Shown: in pieces, positions 24,082 through 33,489 of the stretch
Position numbering within the stretch: the first letter of the stretch is position 1
How the letters are laid out: each line of letters opens with the position of its first letter
Origin: Sphingosinicella sp942492965
Lineage (GTDB): Bacteria; Pseudomonadota; Alphaproteobacteria; Sphingomonadales; Sphingomonadaceae
DNA: 64,000 nt
Assembly (NCBI GenBank): GCA_942492965.1
Contig: OW818656.1
Span: forward strand, 2,852,001 to 2,916,000
Direction: 5' to 3'
Translations under genes and position numbers: made by a program
Notes under the pieces: generated by a model
Databases searched by the model: none
Seen by the model: the letters and a program-made list of their open reading frames with translations, nothing else
Told to the model about the DNA's origin: nothing

Positions 24082-27000
24082 CCCCGCGTTTCTTCATCGA
24101 TCGCCCCGTCTTCTCGTGGGTGCTCGCGCTCTGCATCACGCTTGCGGGCGTGCTGGCGCTGCGCGGCCTGCCGGTCGAGCAGTATCCGTCGGTCGCACCG
24201 CCCTCGCTCACGATCCAGCTCACCTATCCCGGCGCCGACGCGGCGGTGCTCGAGCAGAACGTCACGCAGGTCATCGAGCAGCAGCTGAACGGCGTCGAGG
24301 GTTTCCTCTACATGTCGTCGACCAGCCTCTCGAACGGCACGGCGGAAATCCAGGTCACTTTCAGCACCGGCACGGATATCAACGAAGCCCAGATGGAGGT
24401 GCAGAACCGCCTGCGCCGCGTCGAACAACGGCTCCCCGAGGAGGTGCGTCGTCAGGGCATTTCCGTTGCCGAGGCGAACACCGGCTTCCTGCTCATCGTC
24501 GGGCTGCAATCGAAGAGCGGCAAAACGGCCGCACTCGATCTCGGCAATTTCGCCAACAGCCGCGTTGTCGATGAACTGCGCCGCGTGTCGGGTGTCGGCG
24601 AGGTGCAGGTGTTCACGCCGCCCTACGCGATGCGTATCTGGCTCGATCCGCAGAAGCTCGCGAACTACCGCCTCTCGGCGGCCGAAGCGCTCGCGGCGGT
24701 GCGCGAGCAGAACAGCCAGTCGCCGGGCGGTGCGCTCGGCGATCGGCCGCTGGCGAACGGCAGCGAGCTCAACGCCACGATCATCACGCAAAGCCGTTTC
24801 ACGAATCCCGAACAGTTCGCGGCGATCATCCTGCGTGCGAATCCGGATGGCTCGGCCGTACGCCTGAAGGACGTGGCGCGCGTAGAACTCGGGGCGCAGA
24901 GCTATCTCTTCGATTCCGAACTGAACGGAAATCCGGTGGCCGGCATCGCCGTGCAGATGACGCCCGGCGCGAATGCACTCGCCACGGCACAGGGCGTCAA
25001 TGCGCGCATGGAGGAGCTGGAACGCAGCTTCCCCTCCGACATCACGTGGAAGATTCCCTACAATACGACGCCGTTCATCACCGTTTCCATCGAAGAGGTC
25101 GTGAAGGCGCTCGGCGAGGCGATGCTGCTCGTTTTCCTCGTGATGTTCCTGTTCCTTCAGAACTGGCGGGCGACGCTGATTCCCACGATTGTCGTTCCGA
25201 TTGCGCTCGCCGGCGCCTGTCTTGGCCTCTGGCTGTTCGGCTTTTCGATCAACGTGCTTTCTCTGTTCGGCATGGTGCTCGCCATCGGTATCCTCGTCGA
25301 CGATGCCATCGTCGTCATCGAGAACGTCGAGCGCATCATGGTCGAGGAAAAACTATCGCCCTACGAGGCGACGGTGAAGGCGATGAGCCAGATCACCTCG
25401 GCGATCATCGGCATCACGCTCGTGCTGATGGCGGTGTTCATTCCGATGGCGTTCTTTCCGGGCTCGACCGGGCAGATCTATCGCCAGTTTTCGGTGACGC
25501 TGATCGTCTCCATCGGCTTCTCCGCGCTGCTGGCATTGACGCTGACGCCCGCGCTCTGCGCCACGTTCCTGAAGCCGCACACCGAGATCAAGGAACGGGA
25601 AGGCCGGTTCGCGCGGGTGACGGGCGGCTTCTTCGATCGGTTCAACGCATGGTTCTCCCGGTCGACGGATCGCTATCAGGGCGCGGTCGGCAAGGTTCTG
25701 TCGCGGCCGCTGCGTTGGCTCGCGGTGTTCGTGCTGCTCTTTGGTCTCACCGCGGTCATGTTCACGCGGCTTCCCGGCGGCTTCCTGCCCACGGAAGATC
25801 AGGGCAGCATCATCACCGTGATTCAGGCGCCCGCCGGCGCGACCCGCGAGCGCACTGAGGAAGCCATTGTTCAGGTGAAGGCGTTCTATGCCTCGCAGCC
25901 GCAAGTGCAGAACGTTTTCGTCGTGCGCGGATTCAGCTTCTTCGGGCAGGGACAGGGCAACGCGATCATCTTCGTGAACCTGAAACCGTGGGACGAGCGC
26001 AAGGGCGTCGAGAACAAGGCGGATGCGATCGTCGGCCGGGCCATGGGCGCTTTCATGCAGATCAAGCAGGCGATGGTGTTCGCGCTCAATCCGCCCTCGA
26101 TTCAGGAACTCGGCACAGCCGGCGGTTTCACCTTCAAGCTCCAGGATCGCGGTGGTCACGGGCACAAGGCGCTTACCGCCGCGCAGGGGCAGCTTTTGGG
26201 TTTGGCGTCGCAGAGCCCGGTGCTGTCGGGCGTGCGGTCTGACGGACAACCGGAAGCGCCGCAGCTTCGCGTGCTCATCGATCGCATCAAGGCGCGCGCG
26301 CTCGGGCTTTCGATCGGCGATGTGAACGACACGCTCGCGATTTCGTTCGGCAGCGCCTACGCGAACGATTTCACGCGCGACGGCCGCGTTCTGCAGGTGC
26401 TCTTGCAGGCCGACGCGCCCTTCCGGATGACCCCGCAGGACGTGCTTGATCTCAAGGTGCGCAGTGCATCGGGCGACATGGTGCCGTTCGGGGCCTTCAC
26501 GCAGGTGGAATGGACAGCGGGTCCGCAGCAGCTCCAGCGCTACAACGGCTATCCATCGATGACGATCTCCGGCGCCGCCGCGCCGGGCCGCTCGACGGGT
26601 GAGGCGATGGCGGAAATGGAGCAGCTCGCCGCGCAGCTTCCAGAAGGCTTCGCCTATGAATGGACGGGCATCTCCTACGAAGAGAAGCAGTCGGCGGGTC
26701 AGATCGGCCTGCTACTCGGCCTGTCGCTTGTCGTCGTTTACCTGCTTCTCGCGGCGCTCTACGAAAGCTGGGCGGTGCCCGTGTCGGTGCTGCTCATCGT
26801 GCCGCTCGGCGTACTCGGCTCGGTGCTGTTGACCGCGATGCGCGGGCTTTCGGCGGACATTTATTTCAACGTCGGCCTCGTCACCATCATCGGCCTCGCC
26901 GCGAAGAATGCGATCCTCATCGTCGAGTTCGCGATCGAGGAGGAAGCGAAGGGCAAGTCGCCGCTCGAAGCGACGATGGAGGCCGTGAAGCTCCGCCTCA

Positions 27001-27242
27001 GGCCCATCATCATGACGTCGATGGCGTTCATCGGCGGCATGTTCCCGTTGTTCATCGCGAGCGGCGCGGGCGCGGCGAGCCGCCGCGCGGTCGGCACCGG
27101 CGTGATGGGCGGCATGATTACCGCAACGCTGATGGGCATTTTCCTCATTCCGCTGTTCTATTACGCGGTGCGCCGCTGGATCAGCCGCAGGCGCCCGCCC
27201 GCACCCGGCGAGCTGCGTCACGTGGAGACGACCGATGCGTAA
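24078..27242 (+). CDS. RND multidrug efflux pump, HAE1 (MexB/AcrB) family
   Basis: 1054-residue inner-membrane proton/drug antiporter. It begins MTPRFFIDRPVFSWVLALCI, the standard HAE1 start. Proton-relay residues are present: the Asp pair in GILVDDAIVVIENVERI (helix 4) and Lys in GLAAKNAILIVEFAIEEEAK (helix 10). The porter domain carries YNTTPFITVSIEEVVKALGE, and helix 2 onward reads LVFLVMFLFLQNWRATLIP. Length and layout are normal, so the pump is likely active. Overlaps adaptor by 4 bp and channel by 8 bp. Confidence 0.96.
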   Translation: MTPRFFIDRPVFSWVLALCITLAGVLALRGLPVEQYPSVAPPSLTIQLTYPGADAAVLEQNVTQVIEQQLNGVEGFLYMSSTSLSNGTAEIQVTFSTGTDINEAQMEVQNRLRRVEQRLPEEVRRQGISVAEANTGFLLIVGLQSKSGKTAALDLGNFANSRVVDELRRVSGVGEVQVFTPPYAMRIWLDPQKLANYRLSAAEALAAVREQNSQSPGGALGDRPLANGSELNATIITQSRFTNPEQFAAIILRANPDGSAVRLKDVARVELGAQSYLFDSELNGNPVAGIAVQMTPGANALATAQGVNARMEELERSFPSDITWKIPYNTTPFITVSIEEVVKALGEAMLLVFLVMFLFLQNWRATLIPTIVVPIALAGACLGLWLFGFSINVLSLFGMVLAIGILVDDAIVVIENVERIMVEEKLSPYEATVKAMSQITSAIIGITLVLMAVFIPMAFFPGSTGQIYRQFSVTLIVSIGFSALLALTLTPALCATFLKPHTEIKEREGRFARVTGGFFDRFNAWFSRSTDRYQGAVGKVLSRPLRWLAVFVLLFGLTAVMFTRLPGGFLPTEDQGSIITVIQAPAGATRERTEEAIVQVKAFYASQPQVQNVFVVRGFSFFGQGQGNAIIFVNLKPWDERKGVENKADAIVGRAMGAFMQIKQAMVFALNPPSIQELGTAGGFTFKLQDRGGHGHKALTAAQGQLLGLASQSPVLSGVRSDGQPEAPQLRVLIDRIKARALGLSIGDVNDTLAISFGSAYANDFTRDGRVLQVLLQADAPFRMTPQDVLDLKVRSASGDMVPFGAFTQVEWTAGPQQLQRYNGYPSMTISGAAAPGRSTGEAMAEMEQLAAQLPEGFAYEWTGISYEEKQSAGQIGLLLGLSLVVVYLLLAALYESWAVPVSVLLIVPLGVLGSVLLTAMRGLSADIYFNVGLVTIIGLAAKNAILIVEFAIEEEAKGKSPLEATMEAVKLRLRPIIMTSMAFIGGMFPLFIASGAGAASRRAVGTGVMGGMITATLMGIFLIPLFYYAVRRWISRRRPPAPGELRHVETTDA

Positions 27243-28632
27243 GCTTCTGCTCCTCTCCGCGCTGCTCGTGTCCGCGTGTCAGATGGCGCCGAAGCACGAA
27301 CGCCCCGCGCTGCCGACCGCGCCCGCCTATCCGCTGTCCCCGGACCCTGCGGATGGGACACGTGCGGAAACCATCGGCTGGCGCGATTTCTTCGCCGATC
27401 CGGCGCTCCGCACGCTGATCGACACGGCGCTGGAGCGCAACCGCGACCTCGCCGTTTCGATCGCGCGTATCGAGGAGGCGCGCGGGCTCTACCGCATCCA
27501 GCGTGCCGATCGCCTGCCGACGCTAGCCGCGAGCGGCGATGCGGCACGGAGCCGGGGGCCGGTCACAACATCAACCGGCGTCGTCGTGGCGGAGCAGGAC
27601 CGCTTTTCCGTGGGTGTCGGCGTTTCGGCGTTCGAACTCGATTTCTGGGGCCGTGTCCGCAACCTCTCCGAAGCCGCGCGGGCGCAATATCTCTCGACCG
27701 TGCAGGCCGAACGCGCCTTCCGGCTCAGCCTCGTCCGCGATGTCGCGACCACGTGGTTCGCGCTGCGCGAGACCGAAGAGCGCATCACGCTTGCCGAGGC
27801 GACGGTGAAAAGCCGTGAAGACGGCGTGCGCATCGCCCAGCGCCGCCTTGATGCGGGCGTCACCTCCGCGCTCGATTTCCGGCAGGCCGAATCGCTGCTC
27901 ACGCAGGCGGAAACCGAGCTTGCGGGGCTCCGCCTGTCGCGCAGCCGCAATGCGAACTTCCTCGCCGTGCTGGTCGGCGGGGCGCTTCCCGAAACCGCGC
28001 CGCCGCTCGCACTCGCCGAGCAGGACGGCTTCCCGAGGCTCGCCGCCGGTCTGCCGTCGGACCTGCTGACGCTGCGGCCGGATATCCTCGCTGCGGAAGA
28101 AACGCTCCGCGCCGCCCGTGCCAACATCGGCGCGGCCCGCGCGGCGTTCTTCCCGACGATCTCGCTCACCGGCACGCTCGGCTTCGCATCGAATGAACTC
28201 GATTCGCTCTTCGATAACGGCAGCTTCAACTGGAGCGTCGGCCCGGCGCTCAATCTGCCGATTTTCGATTTCGGCCGCCGCAAAGGCAACCTCACCGTCG
28301 CGGAGGCGCGCGAGGACATCGCCGTCGCCCAGTACGAGCAGACCGTCCAGATCGCTTTCCGCGAGGTAGCCGATGCGCTCGCGGGCCGCCGCTTCCTTGC
28401 CGAGCAGATGCTCGCGCAGCTCCGTGCGACCGAAGCCCAGCGGCACATCGCGCAGCTCGCCCGCACGCGCTACCGCGAGGGCGTCGTCGGCTATCTCGAG
28501 GTGCTGGATGCCGAGCGCAACCTGTTCGATGCCGAGCAGGCGCTGATCACCGCGAACCGCGCCGTGCTCGACAATCGCGTCGCGCTCTACGTCGCGCTCG
28601 GTGGCGGGCTCGTCGAAGGCGGCGGTTCTTAG
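27235..28632 (+). CDS. RND efflux outer-membrane channel lipoprotein (OprM/NodT family)
   Basis: 465-residue outer-membrane factor. Lipoprotein signal MRKLLLLSALLVSAC with a good lipobox (VSAC). Two OEP repeats are visible, each starting with a helical part: LIDTALERNRDLAVSIARIE and, in the second, LPSDLLTLRPDILAAEETLR with ANIGAARAAFFPTISLTG. The C-terminal motif REGVVGYLEVLDAERNLFDAE is typical. Third gene of the tripartite operon, overlapping the pump gene by 8 bp. Confidence 0.94.
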   Translation: MRKLLLLSALLVSACQMAPKHERPALPTAPAYPLSPDPADGTRAETIGWRDFFADPALRTLIDTALERNRDLAVSIARIEEARGLYRIQRADRLPTLAASGDAARSRGPVTTSTGVVVAEQDRFSVGVGVSAFELDFWGRVRNLSEAARAQYLSTVQAERAFRLSLVRDVATTWFALRETEERITLAEATVKSREDGVRIAQRRLDAGVTSALDFRQAESLLTQAETELAGLRLSRSRNANFLAVLVGGALPETAPPLALAEQDGFPRLAAGLPSDLLTLRPDILAAEETLRAARANIGAARAAFFPTISLTGTLGFASNELDSLFDNGSFNWSVGPALNLPIFDFGRRKGNLTVAEAREDIAVAQYEQTVQIAFREVADALAGRRFLAEQMLAQLRATEAQRHIAQLARTRYREGVVGYLEVLDAERNLFDAEQALITANRAVLDNRVALYVALGGGLVEGGGS

Positions 28633-28679
28633 ACTTTCAGGGCTTGCACGCGGTGCGTGTCCTCTCCCAAAGAGAGGGC

Positions 28680-30170
28680 ATGACGGTCACCATTGATATC
28701 GGAAACGATCGGTCCGGGCAGTCCGTGCCGATCGACCTCCAGGAATTGCTTGCAACCCGCCTGCTCGTGCAGGGCAACTCGGGCTCGGGCAAGTCGCACC
28801 TGCTGCGCCGTCTGCTCGAAGAGAGCGCGGGAAGCGTGCAGCAGGTGGTGATCGATCCCGAGGGCGACTTCGTCACGCTCGCCGAACCGTTCGGCCATTC
28901 GGTGATCGAGGCCGCCGATTACGGCGAGCGGGAGATCGGCCATTTCGCGGCGCGCGTGCGCGAACATCGTGCGTCGGTCGTGCTCAATCTCGAAGACCTC
29001 GACGTCGAAGCGCAGATGCGCTGCGCCGCCACCTTCCTCTCGGGCCTGTTCGATGCCCCGCGCGAGCAATGGTATCCGGTGCTCGTCGTCGTCGACGAGG
29101 CGCAGCTCTTCGCCCCCGCTGGGGCAGGCGACGTATCCGACGATGTCCGCCGCACCTCGCTCGCCGCGATGACGAACCTGATGTGCCGCGGCCGAAAGCG
29201 CGGCCTCGCCGGCGTCATCGCCACGCAGCGCCTTGCCAAGCTCGCCAAGAATGTCGCCGCCGAGGCTTCGAACTTCCTGATGGGCCGCACCTTCCTCGAT
29301 ATCGACATGGCCCGCGCCGCCGATCTGCTCGGTATGGAGCGGCGGCAGGCCGAAGCGATCCGCGATCTCGATCGGGGCTCGTTCCTTGCGCTCGGGCCTG
29401 CGATTTCGCGTCGACCTGTGCCGGTAAAGATCGGCGCTGTGCGCACGCAGGCGCGCGGCAGCGGGCCGTCCCTCGCGCCGCTCCCTACCGATGCGGCGGA
29501 GGTGCGCGGCCTCATTTTCGCGCCCGTGCCTGAGGATGCGCCGCTCCCCGCGCCGCCGCCGCGCACGCCGGTTCCCGCCGAAACGCTGCTGCGCCGGGTC
29601 GCGCAGGAGCTTCGTCCCGCTGCACCCGTGCCCGAAGGCCCGCCGCCCGATCCCGAAGCTGTGAGCGCCATCATCGCGGATGTGCTCGATGCCATGCTCG
29701 CGGAAGAGGGCAGCGAGCACCGCACGCCGAGCGTGCTCTTTCAGGATTTTCAGGTCCGCTGCCGCATGGCGGGGCTAGCCTCGCCGCCGCTCGATCTCGA
29801 CGGTTTCAGCCGCCGTCTCTCGTGTGCTCGCGCCGGGATCGCGAACCCGGAGCATGAAGACTGGCGCGACGCGATGGCGCTCGCCGATACGCTCCCCGCC
29901 GAGATGGTCGGCGCGTTCCTGCTCATCGCCCATGCGGCGCGCGAACGCCTGCCGTGCCCCGAAGACACCGCGATCGCCGCCGTCTACGGCACAAGCTCCC
30001 TCGGCCGCGTCCGCCGCCTGCTCGGCTATATGGAAAGCACCGGCCTCATCGTCAGCCGCAACGATCTTTCCGGCAACCGCACGATCAGCATCCCGCAACT
30101 CGGCTGCGCGACGGCCCCGTCAGCGACATCCGGCCCGCGCGCCGCGCGCCGGCGCCTCGCCAGCGGCTGA
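28680..30170 (+). CDS. HerA-like (DUF87) ATPase
   Basis: 496-residue P-loop ATPase. Walker A GNSGSGKS (residues 32-39), a VVIDPEGDFVTL motif typical of HerA/DUF87 proteins, Walker B VLVVVDEAQ (Asp139-Glu140), and sensor-like GVIATQRLAKLAKNV. The middle third is Pro-rich and probably flexible (LPAPPPRTPVPAE). The C-terminus looks like a winged helix (AAVYGTSSLGRVRRLLGYME). HerA-like enzymes move DNA or protein; this family has no settled role in sphingomonads. ATG 28680 follows AGAGAGGG; TTG 28644 is possible. It follows the efflux operon after 47 bp and converges on the E2 gene. Confidence 0.82.
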   Translation: MTVTIDIGNDRSGQSVPIDLQELLATRLLVQGNSGSGKSHLLRRLLEESAGSVQQVVIDPEGDFVTLAEPFGHSVIEAADYGEREIGHFAARVREHRASVVLNLEDLDVEAQMRCAATFLSGLFDAPREQWYPVLVVVDEAQLFAPAGAGDVSDDVRRTSLAAMTNLMCRGRKRGLAGVIATQRLAKLAKNVAAEASNFLMGRTFLDIDMARAADLLGMERRQAEAIRDLDRGSFLALGPAISRRPVPVKIGAVRTQARGSGPSLAPLPTDAAEVRGLIFAPVPEDAPLPAPPPRTPVPAETLLRRVAQELRPAAPVPEGPPPDPEAVSAIIADVLDAMLAEEGSEHRTPSVLFQDFQVRCRMAGLASPPLDLDGFSRRLSCARAGIANPEHEDWRDAMALADTLPAEMVGAFLLIAHAARERLPCPEDTAIAAVYGTSSLGRVRRLLGYMESTGLIVSRNDLSGNRTISIPQLGCATAPSATSGPRAARRRLASG

Positions 30171-30176
30171 AAACGC

Positions 30177-31382
30177 TCAGGCTGTAGGCCAGTTCTCCAG
30201 CGTCTCGACGAACTTCGAAAGCCAGGTGTTCGTCTGGTGTCCGTCCACAACGCGGTGGTCGATGGTGAGCGACACATAGGCCATCGGCCGGATCTGGATC
30301 GTGTCGACGCCGCCCACCTCGCGCACGACGACGCGCTTTTCGGTTTTGCCGATGCCGAGGATCGCCGATTGCGGCTGGCTGATGATGATGGGCGTGGCGA
30401 GCAGCGAGCCTGAAACGCCGTGGTTCGAAATCGTGAACGTGCCGCCTGAAACGTCACCGCCGGAGAGTTTGCCATCTCGCGCGCGGGAAACGAGATCAGT
30501 GAGGCGCTGCGCGATGCCGAGCAGCGACAGCGCCTGCGCGCCGTGCACCACCGGCACGATCAACCCCTTGTCGCCGAGCGCGGTGCCGACACCGATGTTG
30601 ATGTCGTCGTAGATGTCCAGCCGGTCGTCGAACCAGCGGCTGTTGATCGCGGGTGCGGCGCGCATCGCTTCCACGCACGCGGCGATGAAATAGGCGGTGA
30701 AGGTCAGGCTCGCGCCCGAGGCGGCGAACGCATCCTTGTGCGCCTTGCGGTGCGCCATGATCGCGGAAAAGTCGCACTCGAACACGGCGGTCACATGCGG
30801 CGCGGTGGTCACGGAGCCGAGCATGTTGCGCGCGATTGCGAGCCGCATCCGGTCGTGCGGTACGCTGGTCACGCCGCCGCTCTTGGCGGGGGGCTGCGGC
30901 GAAGACGCCTTCGGCGCTGCGGGCGCCGGTGCTTCGGCGCGCTCCGCCACGTGGCGTTCCACGTCGTTCCGCGTGATGCGCCCGCCGCGTCCGGTGCCGG
31001 TGACATTGGCGGGATCGACGTCATGCTCCTGCACTGCGCGGCGGACCGAAGGCGACAGCCAGTTGGCGGGGGCCGGGCGTTCGTTTGTCGGCGCGGCTTT
31101 CGGCGTCTCGGTGGGCGCGGCGGTCTCGGGCGCCGGCGGCGCGGCGGCATCCGCAGCGCGCAACCGCCCGAGCAGCGCGCCGGGCACGGCCTCCGCGTCA
31201 GTATCGAGCGTGATCGCGTCGAGGATACCGTCGGCGGGCGCGGGCACCTCCTGCGTCACCTTGTCGGTCTCCAGCTCGACGAGCGGATCGTTCTCCTTCA
31301 CCGCCTCGCCGACCTTGACGAGCCAGCTCCGCACGATGGCCTTGGTCCCCTCCTGTTCGTAGGGAACGAGAATATCGATCAT
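30177..31382 (-). CDS. 2-oxo-acid dehydrogenase E2 (dihydrolipoamide acyltransferase)
   Basis: 401-residue core enzyme that takes an acyl group from E1 via lipoate to CoA. One lipoyl domain with Lys41 in LETDKVTQEV; a Pro/Ala linker; a peripheral-subunit-binding domain (NWLSPSVRRAVQEHDVDPAN, then GTGRGGRITRNDVERHV); and a catalytic domain ending TIDHRVVDGHQ, with His376 and Asp380. ATG 31382 is preceded by AAGGACAGG; the frame continues into E1 by chance. It starts 11 bp after the E1 stop. Adjacent aminotransferase and Lrp genes point to branched-chain or other amino-acid 2-oxo acids rather than pyruvate. Confidence 0.92.
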   Translation of the reverse strand: MIDILVPYEQEGTKAIVRSWLVKVGEAVKENDPLVELETDKVTQEVPAPADGILDAITLDTDAEAVPGALLGRLRAADAAAPPAPETAAPTETPKAAPTNERPAPANWLSPSVRRAVQEHDVDPANVTGTGRGGRITRNDVERHVAERAEAPAPAAPKASSPQPPAKSGGVTSVPHDRMRLAIARNMLGSVTTAPHVTAVFECDFSAIMAHRKAHKDAFAASGASLTFTAYFIAACVEAMRAAPAINSRWFDDRLDIYDDINIGVGTALGDKGLIVPVVHGAQALSLLGIAQRLTDLVSRARDGKLSGGDVSGGTFTISNHGVSGSLLATPIIISQPQSAILGIGKTEKRVVVREVGGVDTIQIRPMAYVSLTIDHRVVDGHQTNTWLSKFVETLENWPTA

Positions 31383-31393
31383 GGACCTGTCCT

Positions 31394-33475
31394 TCAAAAA
31401 CCGATGAGGTCGTCGATCTTCGCGCGAATGCGCTCGACCGAGGGCACCGCCCAGTTCAGCAGCACCGGATTGTGCGGGCTCGGGATATCCGGCATCGTCA
31501 GCCGCGCGACCGGCGCATCGAGGTGCGTGAAGGCCTCGTCCGCCACCACCGCGGCAATCTCCGCGCCGAAGCCTGCCGTCTGCAGGTCTTCGTGCACGAT
31601 CAGGCAGCGCCCCGTGCGGCGCACGGACTCCAGCACCGCCGCCTTGTCCCACGGCATCAATGTGCGCAGGTCGATCACATCGGCGGATCGGCCCTCGGCG
31701 GCCTCTTCGCAGCGCTGCACCATCGCGCCCCATGTGATGATCGTGATGTCGTTGCCTTCGCGCGTGTGTTTCGCCTTGCCGAACTCCAGCACGAAATCGT
31801 CGCCAGGATATGGCCGGCGCGCCCACGCGTGGTCCAGCATCGCGCGGTGCTCGAAGAAGATCACCGGGTCGTTGCCGCGCAGCGCGCCGCGCAGCAGGCC
31901 CACGGCATCCTCCGCGTTCGAAGGCACGGCGACCTTCCAGCCGGGGTTGTGGATGAAAGCGACTTCATTCGTCTGACTATGCCACGGGTCGCCGCACTTG
32001 AAGAAGCCGCCGGGGATGCGCAGCACCATCGGCGCGGCGAAGCGGTTATTGGTGCGCCAGCGCATCGTGCCGCAGTCGTTGATCTGCTCGGTCGCGGGTT
32101 CGGCATATTTGCGGAACTGTATTTCCGGCACGGGCATCAGCCCGGCGAGCGCCATGCCCACGGCGCGGCCGATAATGCCTTCTTCCGAAAGGCTGGTGTC
32201 GAACACGCGCGCCTCGCCGAAGCGCTCCTGCAGCCCCAGCGTCACGGCATGAACGCCGCCCTTGGGGCCGATATCCTCGCCGAACAGCACGACGCGCTCG
32301 TTGATCTCCAGCTCGTGTTCCAGCGTGCGGCGGATCGCCGTCACCATGTTGATGCGCTGGCCTTCGGGCTTCGGCTGGTCGGTGGCGGTGGGCGCTGTGT
32401 AGCCGTGCGTCCACTGTCCGCCGACGGTCTGGAGATCGCCTTCGAAGAACACGTTCCGCATCACCGTTTCCGGGTCCGCCACGGGCCGCGCCTCGGCGCG
32501 CTCGCGCGCAGCTTCGGCGTCGGCCTGCGCTTCATCCTCGATCGCCGCCCATTCGCTCTCGGAAAGCAGCGCGGGGACAAGATACGATTTCAGCTTCGGC
32601 AGCGGGTCGCGCGCCCATTCGGATGCGACGAAGTCCTCATCCTTGTAGGTCTGCGTGTCCTGAAAGCTGTGCCCCTGCAGGCGCGGCACGGTGAGGCGGA
32701 GGAGCGCAGGCCCGCGCTCGTCGCGCACGTAGCTCACCGCCTCTTCGATCAGCCGCGCCGCCTCGGCGGGTTCGGTGCCGTCGCCGTTGATGATGCGCAG
32801 GTCCTGCCACGAAGCAAGATTCGCGGCGATGTTGCCGCCCGGCGTCTGGAAGGTGGAGGGTACGGAGATGCCGTAGCCGTTGTCCTCGATGTAGAACAGC
32901 ATCGGCAGTTTCTGCGTCGTGGCGACGGTCAGCGCCGCCCAGAAGCCGTTCGAAGCGACCGACCCGTCGCCGCCCAGCACGACCGCGAGCGCGTCCGTAT
33001 AGGCCGGATCCTTGATCACCTCGCGGTAGTAATCGATCGCCTGCGCCCATCCGGCGGTCGGCGTGTACTGCGCGCCGACGCCGCCGCACATGGGGAGCGC
33101 CGAGGCGCCGTTTGCGTTCGGATAGTTGAACACCACGCCGATATCGCGCCCGTCCGAATAGCCGCCCGCGCGGCCCATCGAGGAGCCGAGCGCATCGGCC
33201 ACGTCGACGCCGAGCGCCAGCAGCAGCGGCCGCGAGCGGTAATAGCCGCAGGTCGCGTCGCGCGGGTTGTCGAGGCGGCTGCCGAGCAGGATCTGCGCCA
33301 TGTCGTGACCGCGCGCGGAGAACTGGTAGAGCACCTTCTTCTCAGGGACCAGCCGCTGCTCCTCCATCGCGTCGAGCGCGCGCGAGAGGCTGAGCAGATA
33401 GGCGACGTGGCGCCAGTCGACATTCTCGTCGGGGGCGTTGCGGAGGGGAGCCTTGAGCGCGGTTGCCTGTGCCAT
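31394..33475 (-). CDS. 2-oxo-acid dehydrogenase E1, fused alpha and beta subunits
   Basis: 693-residue thiamine-diphosphate enzyme. The alpha part (about 1-350) has SARGHDMAQILLGSRLDNPR and the TPP motif GDGSVASNGF through EDNGYGIS (residues 169 to 203). The beta part (about 370-693) has VTAIRRTLEHELEINERVVL, FGEDIGPKGGVHAVTLGL and GRCLIVHEDLQTAGFGAEIA. In most bacteria these are two genes; here one frame encodes both with no stop. ATG 33475 follows GAGGGAGACG. E2 follows; no E3 lipoamide dehydrogenase is in the window, so it must be shared. Probably branched-chain 2-oxo-acid oxidation. Confidence 0.92.
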   Translation of the reverse strand: MAQATALKAPLRNAPDENVDWRHVAYLLSLSRALDAMEEQRLVPEKKVLYQFSARGHDMAQILLGSRLDNPRDATCGYYRSRPLLLALGVDVADALGSSMGRAGGYSDGRDIGVVFNYPNANGASALPMCGGVGAQYTPTAGWAQAIDYYREVIKDPAYTDALAVVLGGDGSVASNGFWAALTVATTQKLPMLFYIEDNGYGISVPSTFQTPGGNIAANLASWQDLRIINGDGTEPAEAARLIEEAVSYVRDERGPALLRLTVPRLQGHSFQDTQTYKDEDFVASEWARDPLPKLKSYLVPALLSESEWAAIEDEAQADAEAARERAEARPVADPETVMRNVFFEGDLQTVGGQWTHGYTAPTATDQPKPEGQRINMVTAIRRTLEHELEINERVVLFGEDIGPKGGVHAVTLGLQERFGEARVFDTSLSEEGIIGRAVGMALAGLMPVPEIQFRKYAEPATEQINDCGTMRWRTNNRFAAPMVLRIPGGFFKCGDPWHSQTNEVAFIHNPGWKVAVPSNAEDAVGLLRGALRGNDPVIFFEHRAMLDHAWARRPYPGDDFVLEFGKAKHTREGNDITIITWGAMVQRCEEAAEGRSADVIDLRTLMPWDKAAVLESVRRTGRCLIVHEDLQTAGFGAEIAAVVADEAFTHLDAPVARLTMPDIPSPHNPVLLNWAVPSVERIRAKIDDLIGF

Positions 33476-33489
33476 GATCGTCTCCCTCT

